A stretch of DNA of 64,000 bases from Mytilisepta virgata (Eukaryota > Mollusca > Bivalvia > Mytilida > Mytilidae): contig CM051517.1 in NCBI GenBank assembly GCA_028015205.1, positions 45,147,135 to 45,211,134 on the forward strand, read 5' to 3'. Positions 36,641-48,395 of the stretch are shown here, one piece after another; the first letter of the stretch is position 1; every line of letters starts with the position of its first letter. The notes below the pieces were generated by a model. It searched no databases. It saw only the letters and a program-made list of their open reading frames with translations, and was not told the DNA's origin. Made by a program: the position numbers and the translations under genes.

Positions 36641-38205
36641 GTTTTGGTCTTTTTGTCAGATTTTCGAAATCCTCGGGTTTTATCCATTTCTTAAACATGA
36701 ATTTTTTTGCCCATGAACCCCTACTTTTTCTTTTATAATTCAATCATATATATGGTAAAACGGTAATTGACAAAATCTTATGAAATCCTTTTTATTTTTT
36801 CATACATTTTTAAGAGACTGAAGTTGCCAATGCAAAGACGAGGAAAAATCCAGAGAAAACCCATTTCCTGCGATTTTTCAAGGCCTTATAGCTCTAAAAT
36901 CAGCATATGAACCTATATTTTTTTTTCTTGCTTATTTTTTTACTATTCTCTCAAACTAAAACACCTATTTAAAATCCTATTTATTTCATATTAGACCAGC
37001 GATCATCCTTAAGTTCACTGGGGTAGATGAGATGTAGAAAGTCCAGGAATAAGTAAATGTACATTAAATACCTTTCAGCGCAGAAATAAATATTAGTATA
37101 TCATGTTCTAATTTCCACCAAGATATATTTGCCACTTTTTATTGTGTGTCCAATCGATCTTTGCATTTCAGAAACGGAAACAACAACCACTATAGAAAAC
37201 GACAGAAAAGTGTGCAGCAGGTGTACAATATTTTTTTCTTATTACCTAAACAGTCTAATCATGCAGCATAATTGTTCTATAATTGAAGTTTGATGAAACT
37301 ACAGACAAGGGTTCTGTATCTGCAAGTGTAACAGTTACTAATGGGTTAGGATAATTGCGATTATTTTTATTGGCTAATTTAATAAATTAAATTATTTTAC
37401 GATCAAAAATAGTATCAGCATTAACTTGTGTGAGACTTGCATTAATATGCAGTCTAAACTTATATATGAGACGTCATAGAGGCTGCATTGGATAAACTGA
37501 TTTTGTTCAGGCATGTTCCATGGCATCACATGATTTGTCTTCATCAACACTTCTTCAATAAGGAGAAATTTTAATACTCTTTTTAATTGGTTTTCTTGGA
37601 AAAAGAATTTTAAAAATATTTTCCAATGACGTAGTTGCAAATCTTTGTTCGAGAAACATTTAATAGTTCATGAATTTGCGATATTCGCAACCTTACACAA
37701 TTTTAAAGTATAAGAATACTTTTGGAAGACGAAAATTGCCAATTTTTACATGTTTTTTTTTTTACCAATCACTTAAAATATACTTTATTAATTATGTTGA
37801 TAATAAAATGATTAGAAATAAATGCGTAATAGGTTTTGGGTTGATTAAATGTGATCGAGTGCAGATAACAAATTTAACAGCATGAGATTGCACATTCTGG
37901 AAATTATGAAATAATCTTAGAATATTTTCAATATCTAAAGTGAATGAGATTTAATGTATATATTTAATATTCTATAATAAAATATAAATGAATGCCAAGT
38001 ATATTTTCAGTTTATTTAAATATGTTTTATAAAGAATTGTAGACGAAACAATTATTTATGGTTATACATTACGTAACGTGTTATATTAAATTGATATCAT
38101 AAACTATCCTTTTTTATGATTTAATAATACATGTAGGTGGGCATAAAAATTGCATTAAATGATACTGTTTAAAATTGGCATCTTCAAGGCATTAGTGTTT
38201 CTTTT
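36641..38205. other. non-coding; no gene recognised
   Basis: No motif-bearing frame, RNA gene or clear repeat. AT content is high from 37900 to 38100. Confidence 0.35.
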
Positions 38206-38612
38206 GGCAATGTTGAGAAGTAACTCCTTGAAATGCGTCGTAAAACGCATAGTTTAAATTTACTATATCTAATATTGGTATCTGGATTGTTATTTTTAAA
38301 CTCCTGGGACGATGCCTCTGCGTGGTGGACCCTGTCTGACATGATTATTCAATGATGTGTTACAGAAATTACCACTATTTAGCAAAATTCAAAAATAATA
38401 TAAATACTAAGGGTTCATTCCTTGTATTGCACATGGTAGATCCCCTTAGCTGAAATTTGGCTTCCGATTTCGGTATTTTTGGTAATGAGTACTTCTTGTT
38501 TAAAATAAGTTTTGTTTTTGGTCTTCCAAATGTTTCGGTTTTAATGCTGCTGATGAGAGGTAACTCCTTGAAATGCGTCGTATACTAATATTGGTCTCTT
38601 TGGATTGTTATT
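38206..38612 (+). repeat. isolated, decayed copy (just over one unit) of the 377-bp hammerhead satellite
   Basis: Matches the right-end satellite: AACTCCTTGAAATGCGTCGT occurs at 38222 and again at 38562, with the intervening GGGTTCATTCCTTGTATTGC and GTCTTCCAAATGTTTCGG blocks. The ribozyme core is destroyed in the first copy (TTGAGAAG in place of CTGATGAG). In the second the core is intact, but the 3' strand of stem I is lost by deletion after TATAC. The block corresponding to AGGTCCCCGAGGGTATTCG is also deleted. An old insertion. Confidence 0.85.
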
Positions 38613-38939
38613 TTTTTATCATACACGTACAACGAACGGGTTTGAACGGACTGGTAATGATGCGTCTATGCTTTTCATACATGTATGTACACAAAAGAAT
38701 TTAGAAGTTTAAAGAAGACTGTTTCATTCAATGTTATGACGATATTTTTTTTCTGAGATTGTCAAGTCAAAATGAATTGAAATTTATAAAGCCCTGGCCT
38801 TTAAACCGAAGTGATCTTGAAGTACCATAAGGTTTATTGATAAATTAATGTTACATGTAAATAAGGAGAATGAAAGTAGATATTGGGTACATGTTATGAG
38901 ACGACAACCCTGAAATAAAGCCATTCAGAACGGATCTAT

Positions 38940-40990
38940 TACTGACTATACATTTGCGGTGTCGCAAAATCTGTGGAAGTTAGATGACTAAGTTGAAATA
39001 AAAAAATGTTATTGTGAAATTATAAACTCTCTTCTCCTTGCAGCCCGAAAGAGATTTCCCGAGTTGAAATTTCAAAGACACCTAAAGCCTTATTAATGGA
39101 ACGAAAGTCTTTCAGCTCTACGTACTGAAATGAATCTTTGTAGAAATGCGTCGATTAATGAAAATCGTCCACGTGGTTTTGAGCATTCGTCATATTCAGC
39201 GTATAAAAATTCTAAACATTCGTTTCGAGATGAACTGCGCAGAGCCTACGTAAACCATATAGTAGGCATATTGAATGATATTGAGAAATCTGTTGCTGTC
39301 GATTAACGTTTCGCATGGTTAATTATAAACAATCGACGATCTTAAAGCTTATCCGACATCTGAAAATAAACTTGTAAATGACTCGAAACAGGTACATGTA
39401 TGTGAATTATTTGCAAAAAACTGTTGAAAAATAGCATTCAGGAAGCCGATAGCGAAAGGTCCGAATCAATATAACTAATCCGTGAATGGTATTCCGATAC
39501 AGAAGCAACCCGAGTCACCGTGGAAGAATTGTCTAAGTTTTATCGAGTCTACCAAATAATAAAGCTTGTGGGCTAGACGGAATTTGTAGACCTGAAATAT
39601 GGTGATAAGATACTGTCAAACCATTTGACAATGTGTAATTTGTTCAATTTAATCTTAGATCAGTGCATAGTACCTTCTTATCGGAGATTAAGCGTAGTTT
39701 TTCCGTTGTTCAAAGGCGGAAATAAGCCAAAAATGAACTTAGACTCTTGTCGTGGAATATCGCTTATCTCGTGCGTCGCAAATTGTTTGAGGATCTAATC
39801 GACAAAAGACTTAAATGAATCACACGATTTTCCCTAAAAGGCAACAAATGGCTTACCAAAAATATCACAGTAGTATATACGCCTCGTTTAACTTACAAGA
39901 GACTGTACATCACTACAAATAACGGAATACTGGTGTTAAGAATGTGTTTTACACGGTAGATAATATTTTACTTAAGATTAAACTGAATGATTAAGGAATC
40001 TTGGGAAAATTACGGACGTTACTCGATAATAAGTACGATCGTCTTCAAAAATGTATCAGGTATAAAAATTATCTATATACACGCTTTAATCTTGAAAGAG
40101 ATGTGCGTCAAGGTAGTGTCCTATCAGCGAAACTTTATCTGATGTACATTGACAAATTTATCAATAAGCTTTCAAATTCAAAAGATACTTGTCCAGTATG
40201 AGCTGATGACAACTCTTTGATATCCTCGACAAATTCTGGTATACAGGATATGATTGGCGTGTATTTTGAATACAGTGTCGAATGGACGTTCGAATTTTCT
40301 TTGAGTAAAAGTCAGGTACTGAACTTTTCCACTAAACCAGATAAAGAGACAGTAGAATTTACATTGGATAGAGAAATTATTCCAGTTTCAAACAGTGTTA
40401 AACATGAAAAATTTAAGTATACTTTTGGACTCTAAATTCAATTTAATGGAACGAATAATAGCTGCTGTTATAATCATTATTCAAGAAAAAGTAGATGGTC
40501 GACACCATTTGCGAGGATGGTCTCGATAAAACGATGCTAGTCCGTAGAATGGGGACGAAAAATTGCTGTCCAATGTTAAGGGAGAGCAACACCCTTAGCA
40601 CGTTGAAGATTCCTCTATAGATGTCGAAAAAGAGTAGGCTAAAATGCCGCTACAAGAGCCGCTCTCGCACCTGCCAAGTGGTAAGTATAAGCTGGCATAA
40701 CTTGTTTCGCAAAAAATCCACTATAAATAAATACATGTAAATTTAAACTAAGCTGCCTGTAGGACAATACGAACAACATGTATCAGGGCCACGAGACTTG
40801 GTATTCATCCGTCTTTGTTTGAATAAGATCACGTGCAGTAGGTTTATTATTCAATTATGCTATAGCAAAGGTTTGTGCAGATGTGAACTCTGGAACTGTT
40901 TATCAAAGCAAGAAATTATATTACTAGGATCGGTACGAGTGCACAGTCTACCAAAGTTGACAAGGACTGACAAGTGTTATTGTTGACTTA
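38940..40990 (+). pseudogene. decayed LINE (non-LTR retrotransposon) RT region
   Basis: Translated pieces in shifting frames follow LINE order: HSSYSAYKNSKHSFRDELRR (linker before RT, about 39187), FAWLIINNRRS, FNLILDQCIVPSYRRLSVVF (about 39640), CRGISLISC (RT block), RQGSVLSAKLYLMYID (about 40100; block with the QGS motif), then ADDNSL directly after an in-frame TGA (40199-40201), and the thumb-like CELWNCLSKQEIILL at about 40888. Many stops and frameshifts make it inactive. Its sequence differs from the LINE at 41467, so it is a separate and older family. Confidence 0.65.
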
Positions 40991-41453
40991 ATAACGTCTA
41001 ATATTTTGTTCATTTTCTCGTTTTCTCGAAGTCAAGAGAGATTTTCATATTGAGAAAATGAATGTTTGAAAGCTTTTCAGTTTCTTAAGTAAACTCTCAT
41101 AATGGTTCTTGAAGATTTATATGCAAAACTGAAAGCCAAAAACAGTGCATTGTTGAATAATACATGTAAGTTTTGTTACCCGAGGAAAATAATAGAATTA
41201 CCAATTACGTTTATTTAAACACTGAACTAAAATAAATCGTAATTAATTTATCATTGATTGTTAAGGAATGACAATCTTTTAAATTGAAATCAATAAATAC
41301 TCTTTGTACTGAAATATTTTATGAATATGACCATAAACATTATACAAGCGTAGCCTTTTATAAATATTTCCTGACCCCTAAAAAGTATAAATAGATACAA
41401 ATTAATATTTAAAGGACAATATAAATGCAATCGAATCTATGTGCGTATTCCAG

Positions 41454-41466
41454 TAACGATACCAAA
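41454..41466 (+). repeat. left target-site duplication of the truncated LINE
   Basis: TAACGATACCAAA here is repeated exactly at 46139-46151, flanking the LINE. Confidence 0.85.
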
Positions 41467-41845
41467 TCTTTCTCCGAAATTCTTGAAAGCTATTTCCCAT
41501 TCACTAGTCAAACCACTAACTATATTGTTCAATAAAAGTGTACGTTACGGTGTAGTACCTAGTGACTGGAAACTAGCCAATGTAACTGCAGTGTATAAAC
41601 GTAAAGGAGGTAGTGATAATGTGACTAATTATAGACCAATTTCGGTTACAAATTGTTTTTTCAAGATATTGGAAAAAAATATATTTAAGCATCTTCACAA
41701 TTACCTTCTTTAAAACCAAATCTTTCGGATCACCAGTCAGGTTTCAGTCATAAAGAGTCTACTGTTAACCAATTACTTATATTGTATGATACGATTATGA
41801 AAAATCTTGACATTGGTAGAGACGTTAGATTTATATTCTGTGATA
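41467..41845 (+). pseudogene. LINE RT, N-terminal part (before the transposon)
   Basis: Open from the truncation point to a TAA at 41711-41713: LSPKFLKAISHSL, VPSDWKLANVTAVYKRKGG, NYRPISVTNCFFKILEK. After a frameshift near 41710 the frame continues LSDHQSGF...IFCD, stopping at the transposon border. One frameshift plus the insertion inactivate it. Confidence 0.8.
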
Positions 41846-41870
41846 CCGTATAGCGGGAAATTTTCGCGAG
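41846..41870 (+). repeat. left TIR of pogo-like element
   Basis: Starts CCGTATAGCGGGAAATTTTC right after the target TA. Confidence 0.9.
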
Positions 41871-41958
41871 GTTCTAATTTTCGCTATATTCGCGAGGTCC
41901 GAGGAAACGGACACTTTTCAAAATTTAAAAACATATACTGGGTTATGAATAAGTAAAA

Positions 41959-43692
41959 ATGTCATTGTTGAAATTTCTGACAAAAGAAAAATCGAAGCAA
42001 CCTGTTCCCGATGGTCCAGAGTTTGAAAAGGCGAAGGAATTAATTGAAAGTGCAAAATCTCCGACACCTTCAAAAAGGGGGTCGTACAAAACGTATTCCC
42101 CAAAGCAACGTTTTGATATTGGGAAATATGCAGCAGAAAACGGAAATTCCAGGGCAGTTGCCAAGTTCAGTCCGATATTCGATAAGAAATTAAGTGAAAG
42201 CACCGTTAGAGGCTTCAAAAGTCATTATCTGAAGGAAACTAAATCAGTGAAAAGGAAACTTATAGATCTAGACAGTGAAAATGATGACTCTGAAATATCT
42301 GAACTTGTTCCTCAGAAAAGAGGTCGAAAATTATTGCTTGGTGTGGAATTAGACAATAAAGTGCAGCTACTTATCACCACAATTCGTGATTCGGGTGGAG
42401 TTGTAAATACCGCTATTGTACGTGCAGCAGCAACAGGATTGGTCCTATCACACGACAGAACTTTGTTACTTGAAAACGGTGGTAGTATTGAATTGACAAA
42501 AACTTGGGCAAAATCTATCCTAAATAGAATGGGAATGGTTAAACGAAAAGGGACAACATCTAAGAAAACTCTTTTGGTGGAAAACTTTGACGAGGAGAAA
42601 TCAAAATTTCTGAAAAACATTCAAAATAAAGTGACAATGAAAAACATTCCTCCTGAATTAATAATTAATTGGGATCAGACCGGTCTGCACATTGTACCTG
42701 TCAGTCAATGGACAATGGAAGTAGAAGGATCAAAGAGAGTTGAGATTACCGGCGTGGATGACAAGCGACAAATCACAGGTATTTATGATCTTTAATCCTT
42801 TAATCCTTAATGCAAACACTTTTTCTTTTTCCTAATGATCGGCTTCACACCTCATAGACGCCGTTAAATAAACAACACCAATTACACAATTTTATTGTGT
42901 TTTAATCCAACAAAATTCAAATCAACCGGTATGTTTTTATTAATTATGTTTGAAAACAAACACTTGACACTATATCTAAAGTGATCAGATTCTTCCTAAT
43001 AAATTTTCAATTTGTGTTAAATTATTATTGCAAATATTTTTGTAACTAAGTGAACCATAAAATGTTACGCTTAGGTTTTATTTGATATTTCAGCTACATT
43101 TGCTGGAACATTATCGGGACAATTCTTACCCCCACAGCTGATTTATGGTGGCAAAACTGATCTATGTCATCCGAAATATAAATTTCCAGACACGTTTGAT
43201 ATCACCCATTCAGAAAATCATTGGGCAAATGAAGATACGATGGTCCGTTATATAAAAAACATCATTCGTCCGTATGTGGATAATGTAAAAGACGAACTTG
43301 ACCTGCCGTTAGCACAAAAGGCTCTTGTGATTTTTGACTGCTTTCGGGGGCAAATTACCGAAAAGTTCCTTGCTACTTTAGAATCGAATCACCTCGTTTA
43401 CGTTACTGTGCCCCCAAACTGCACTGACAAACTTCAACCAATGGATCTGTCAGTAAACAAATGTGCGAAGGACTTTCTGAAGAAAGAATTTCAGACCTGG
43501 TATGCGAATGAAGTGGCAAAAAAAGTCGGAAAAGACTTTGAAAACATTGGTAAAATTACTGTCGATTTGTCCCTGACTAACATGAAACCATTAGGAGCTA
43601 AGTGGATCGTGAAATTACATGATTATCTAACAGTACATCCAGACATCGTTAGGAACGGATTTGTTGCCGCTGGCATTTCTGAGGTCGTCTAA
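41959..43692 (+). CDS. pogo-like transposase, two exons, 472 aa
   Basis: Exon 1 is 41959-42778 and exon 2 is 43094-43692; the GT at 42779 and the TTTCAG acceptor ending at 43093 join in phase 1 to read ITATFAG, and the total is 473 codons including stop. Domains in order: an N-terminal helix-turn-helix region (YSPKQRFDIGKYAAENGNSR, residues about 37-70), a second CENP-B/Tc5-type DNA-binding part (about 115-205, LTKTWAKSILNRMG), then the DDE catalytic core: D239 in NWDQTG, D355 in IFDCFRGQ and D391 in LQPMD (D385 in CTDKLQ is the alternative). All acidic residues are present and there are no stops, so it may be active. It cuts and pastes at TA dinucleotides in this family. Confidence 0.9.
42779..43093 (+). 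other. intron of the pogo-like transposase
   Basis: 315-bp AT-rich intron with GTATTT donor and a TTTGATATTTCAG acceptor. Without splicing the frame ends at a TAA about 16 nt after the donor. Confidence 0.85.
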
Positions 43693-44128
43693 AGATTACT
43701 TTCTGATTTAGAGTTGAGATTTGTGTAACTGTACATTTGTGGTTTTAAACATGAACTAGTGCTCATTCTTTATTTTACATGTAATTACATTGCATTAATA
43801 AAGTGTATTTTATCTACATGTCATTTTTCAACAAATAAGATATCAATTTTGCGGTTACTATTTCAGGGATGTAAAGTCCATTGGTGGTGCTCCTACTAAG
43901 GAGACGATTTTACACAGTATGCATAACAAATTGAAAATACACTTCCGGGAAAAATACATTGTCAAAAATTGGGTTTGTTTGGCTGAATAAACTAATAAAC
44001 AATATTCTAACAACATGAGACCTATTGTATACATGACAAAATATACATTCAAGATCAGGGAAACGCGAAAATTAATGCTCGCTAAAATTAAACACCCCCA
44101 CTTTGGCTAAAAATCGCGAAATTTGCGA

Positions 44129-44153
44129 CTCGCTAAAATTACCCGCTATACGG
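44129..44153 (-). repeat. right TIR of pogo-like element
   Basis: Reverse complement begins CCGTATAGCGGGTAATTTTA, matching the left TIR with two differences; followed by the duplicated TA. Confidence 0.9.
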
Positions 44154-44155
44154 TA

Positions 44156-45549
44156 TATCAAAAGCATTTGACCGTGTTTGGCATAGTGGATTGTTATATA
44201 AATTAAGGAAATATGGAATAAATGGTAATTTGCTTAGTTGGTTCCGTAGTTATTTGACTGATCGTAAACAGCGGGTAAGTTTGGGTGGCTACTTTTCTGC
44301 GTGGCATTGTATTAATGCTGGTGTCCCCCAGGGCTCTATTCTTGGACCTTATTTATTTATCCTCTTCATCAATGATATTGTTTATGTCGTTTCAAATAAA
44401 ATTAAATTATTTGCCGACGATACAGCCCTCTTTTGTGTTGTTGATGATCATAATGAGGCTGCCGAGTCTCTCAATTCCGACCTCGAATCCATTCACACTT
44501 GGGCATCTGATTGGATGGTGACATTTAATGCATCAAAGACAAAGTCTATGGTATTTACTCGAAAAAATGCTAATACACTACATTGTGTATGAACAATGTT
44601 CAGTTAGAAAATACAAGTAATCATAAACATCTTGGACTTAACCTCAGTTCTGATGGTAGTTGGAAATATCATATAAACGATGTATATTCTAAGGCTTGCT
44701 CTCGTGTAAACGTTTTGCGAATGTTAAAGCATAACCTTGATCGAAATTAGTTAGAAAAATTGAATTTTAGATTTAGAATATGGAAATGTGATATGGGATA
44801 GTTGTACTCTAGGGCAATCTGACCTTATAGAATCTGTGCAGTATGAAGCTGCTAGAATTATGATGGGAATGAGAAAAGAGACATCTAAGGGTAAATTATA
44901 TACAAAACTTGGATGGGATTCACTGAAAAGTCCGTGAAAGAAGCAGAAACTTCTTCTTACTTTCAAAGCTTTACATGGAGACCTTCCAAGTTATTTTTCT
45001 GAACACCTAATAGAAAATATTAATTCTGAGATAAATTATGATCTTCATAACCCCCCGATTTTTCAAACCTCCTCGTTGTCGTACCCAGTCATATAAAAAA
45101 AGTTTCTTTTCTTGTGTCATGGAACTTTGAAATCAGTTAGATACATGCGTCCAATCGATACCAACTCTTAGCCAGTTTAAGAGAAATATTAATAAGGATA
45201 TCGTGAAACCACCCCCTTTTATTTCTATGGGTCTCGTTGGTTATATATTAAACTCTGTCAGCTTCGCAATGAAGTGAGTAATCTTAACCATCATCTGTTC
45301 TTGTCTCATTTGTCTACCAACTCGCAATGTGCCTGTGGTGATGCTGTTGAAGACAATTTTCACTTTTTCTTTGTATGTCCATTATTTATTAGACAGCGTC
45401 ATGAATTATTCTATAATATTAGAAATTATATTAATATTATTGATGTTGATATTTTGCTTAAAGGGTCACCAAATTTGTCTTTAGATAAAAACATTGACAT
45501 TACTGTAGCTGTACAACAATATATAGATGCAGCTAGACGCTCTGTCTAA
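44156..45549 (+). pseudogene. LINE RT, C-terminal part (after the transposon)
   Basis: Resumes in frame as SKAFDRVWHSGLLYKLRKYG, with GVPQGSILGP (about 44320), LFADDTALF (catalytic Asp pair at 44416-44421) and KTKSMVFTRKN. A frameshift near 44590 moves to NHKHLGLNLSSDGSWKYH. A stop follows at about 44747, and further frame breaks lead to 45274-45549 with CACGDAVEDNFHFFFVCPLF, the C-terminal Cys/His domain of such LINEs. Several disruptions beyond the insertion show it was already inactive or decayed later. Confidence 0.8.
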
Positions 45550-46138
45550 CTCTGAATTACTTCTTTTTATAAGCAATGGCATAATGAAGGCATTTATTTT
45601 CTCTTTCCTCTTTTAAACCCAATTCCTTCCTTCCAATTTCTTTTTTATTTTAAACTTTTATTTATTCAATTACTTGCTTCATAATCTCCGACATGGCTAC
45701 TTCTTTTGTTTCTTAAGTTTGAATATAAATCAATATGTTTATCTTATCATATTATATCCATTGAGGCATCTGTATAACTGTTATTGTATTTATTTTATTT
45801 TCTCTTTCTCTCAGAATTGTAAATTGTTTATATAGGATGGACTTCCCAAATCTTCATGGTTACCTTACCAGTAGAATATATTTATAATTTGATGTTGTCA
45901 TTTCAGTCCAATAGTATTAATTTTGTTATCTTTTTGAAATGTATTTTATATATGTTATCTATACTAATTAATTACTTATAAAATTGTAATTTGCTGGATT
46001 GTTTTGTAGATGTTTATATTATATTATACGTTGTATATTGTTTATCCATCTTGTGTCGTGGAGAGGACTTGTATAGGCCTAGCCTGTTGTCCAATCCATT
46101 TGATATGTAATTATCAATAAAATATTTTGAAATTGAAA

Positions 46139-46151
46139 TAACGATACCAAA
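46139..46151 (+). repeat. right target-site duplication of the truncated LINE
   Basis: Identical to 41454-41466. Confidence 0.85.
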
Positions 46152-47996
46152 CGGTTGGTGTTTATGCATGATGAAATATACATCGGTAACGGTATTGTTA
46201 ATCAAGTTGGCCGATGAAAGGCAAAACATGACGCTATAAAAGTTTTGACACTTAACTTTTCTACATATAATACTGCATGAACATACATGTATAAACAATT
46301 TAAATCGGCTAAAGAAAACATAAAAATCAATACAAAAAAAAAGAAAATTCAAAACAAAAGTGAATTGTTAATGTACGAGACTGATTGCTACTTAACATTT
46401 CATGTTGTCAGGGAAAATCTCATCGCCCAATCACGTACCTAAAAAAAGAAAAAAGTTAAAACTGTAAATTTTTCATCACAAAACTGAATTAAATATCGAA
46501 CAACGATAAAAGATATTTCTAGGAATTGGTTCTCGTACAAAGCACTAAAAAGCGATCCCTATTTATAATTACAAATTGTATGTGGGTGTTGTGTCTACCT
46601 TCAAAATCGCCAAAACTACAAACCAACTTTCAACAAAAATGATTGACATTGTCGATTTCGGCAGAAACCCTCAATATTGATTGGCATTAAATAGTCTCAA
46701 TTAAAGTAACAAATTATAGGGGTCAGGAAATTTCCAACGATGTGGCTATTATTACATCTTTGTGAAAGAAATTAATTGATGTCCTGAATAATTTCAGTTT
46801 ATTGTTTTAGCTAATGGAATTTACCAACCTTTTGATGACTGTATTTTACCTGCAAATGTAGATCTATTTGATTTTTGTTCACGTAATTCGTGCTGAAAAC
46901 AATAAGCACGTGCGAACAGCTCTCACATTTTCCTGTGGGATTTTGTTCATACCATGTATAAATTTTAAGTTAACTGAAGAACACGACTTCTTATTGGGGA
47001 TATTGTTTAGGCGGGTGTGGAACAATTACATGATTGTACAGCTGCAATGAATGTATTGAAATTCAGATAAAGTGTTTTTATTATATATTGCCATCACATG
47101 GCGTTCAGTCGTGTGCCATGTAAAATTTCCTTAAACAGTCTTCTCTTCTGAACCTAGTAGGACCAAACTTTGGTGGATTGGTCCTTGGGCAGCCCTTTTT
47201 CAAGATTGTGTCCGGAAGTCCGAACTTCGAACCAGTGTGACCTGTGTCGCTGAAAAAACAGCAGAAAAATAATTAAGAATCCTTTTCTCAGAAACTGTTT
47301 TTGGCATGCCTTTTCGGTGTTACACTTTCAAAATTGTGTTCAAGGGTCCACTGTGGCAATTGATCAAATGGTCGTTCAGTGGTCCTTTGAATTTCGATAA
47401 GGAAAGTATTTTTGCAGCTTTTTAATTTGAAAATCGTGAAAAACGAGTTGTACTGTAATTATATGTGTGTGTATGCAATTGTCGAATGAATTCTATTATA
47501 CTCAAATCAGTACACGGTACTATATAGAAACATGGAATTACTTAATCAAATCAATTTATATCTAAATTAATTGGACTGTCACTAAGTAAACGTAGTGACA
47601 TTTAATACCCTCTTTATAGCTGCTAAAATTATATAATCGAAAATAGGTTTTCCTACACCATAGAATTAACTCGGTCGATTTTCTATGTTTCACCTTTCTG
47701 TTTTCTTTTCAAATCGGTCACTAATTATAAAAAACTAATTCCCTGGGATTTTTTCATTACCACGTTAACTGACAATCTATTCATTAATTTCGGTAGTGTA
47801 AGTATATTTTTATTATATGAGAGAATGATACAAGAAGTGTGTGTACTACAACGAAGACCGATCTTTTTTCTAAATATTCTCAAACGATATTTAACCCTTT
47901 TTCATTTGAAATGTTTCTGGTTACTTCAGATTGTCGTTGTAGCCGTTACTTTCTAAGGCTCGAAACTTTATACTTTCGGACAATATACATTTATTG
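46152..47996. other. non-coding; dispersed repeat around 47110-47400
   Basis: Near 47130-47230 the block ACCAAACTTTGGTGGATTGG...GCAGCCCTTTTT...TGTGTCCGGA resembles 16470-16540, and a diverged second unit follows to about 47400. No gene recognised. Confidence 0.4.
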
Positions 47997-48020
47997 TATA
48001 TATATATATATATATATATA
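47997..48020. repeat. (TA)12 microsatellite at left border of the Penelope-like element
   Basis: Pure TA dinucleotides directly abut the first Penelope-like sequence (GAAGTCTATAAAAAAGACC) at 48021. Confidence 0.95.
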
Positions 48021-48182
48021 GAAGTCTATAAAAAAGACCAACCAGCAAATTTAAAATGTACCGGATCGTCTAGAATAGACGATACTGCGCAGATAAGGAA
48101 AAAATTATAGAAGTCTAAAGATTTGCACAACGGTACTAATATAAGAAGATAATATACGAAGTTGATGTTATAAAATCGTGTT

Positions 48183-48218
48183 GACAAATATTTCGGCTTA
48201 ACAAATAGCCTTCGTCAG
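48183..48218 (-). ncRNA. hammerhead-like ribozyme motif, inverted Penelope copy
   Basis: Minus strand: CUGACGA, an extra A, stem II GGCU/AGCC with an 8-nt loop, GAAA, a minimal stem III (AUUU loop) and the GUC cleavage-site triplet. Same as the two plus-strand copies. Confidence 0.5.
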
Positions 48219-48395
48219 TGTCGATAGTTTTTACAATACTAAATGTATGTGTGAAAATAGCTCAGTAATCCAGGTAAGTTTTGGTCTATTGATTTTAATC
48301 TCGATCTTGATCTTCATAATTAACAACAAAACTCGATGCTCCAATATACGTAACTCTGTATATGTATATCCCAAAATGAGTGTAAAATAAAACTG

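Larger units (their letters stand above)
41846..44153 (+). mobile_element. pogo-like (Tc1/mariner superfamily) DNA transposon, 2308 bp, apparently complete
   Basis: Terminal inverted repeats begin CCGTATAGCGGG at both ends; 23 of the terminal 25 bases match. The element is flanked by TA on both sides (41844-41845 and 44154-44155). Excising it with one TA restores the LINE frame FCD-IS-KAFDRVW, which proves the insertion. Subterminal CGCGA/TCGCG motifs recur near both ends and may be transposase binding sites. It encodes an intact spliced transposase. Confidence 0.93.
41467..46138 (+). mobile_element. 5'-truncated LINE with 13-bp TSD, interrupted by a pogo-like transposon
   Basis: Removing the 2308-bp transposon and one TA leaves a LINE copy of about 2.36 kb that starts inside the RT domain and runs to a 3' end with AATAAAATATTTTGAAATTG. 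It is bounded by identical 13-bp duplications, the product of target-primed reverse transcription. RT motifs resemble the CR1/Jockey group (PSDWKLANVTAVYKRKGG, NYRPIS, GVPQGSILGP, FADDTALF) with a terminal Cys/His domain. The clade is not certain. Confidence 0.85.

Noticed and set aside
42312..42620. Minus-strand 102-codon frame
   Set aside because: It is antisense to exon 1 of the pogo transposase.
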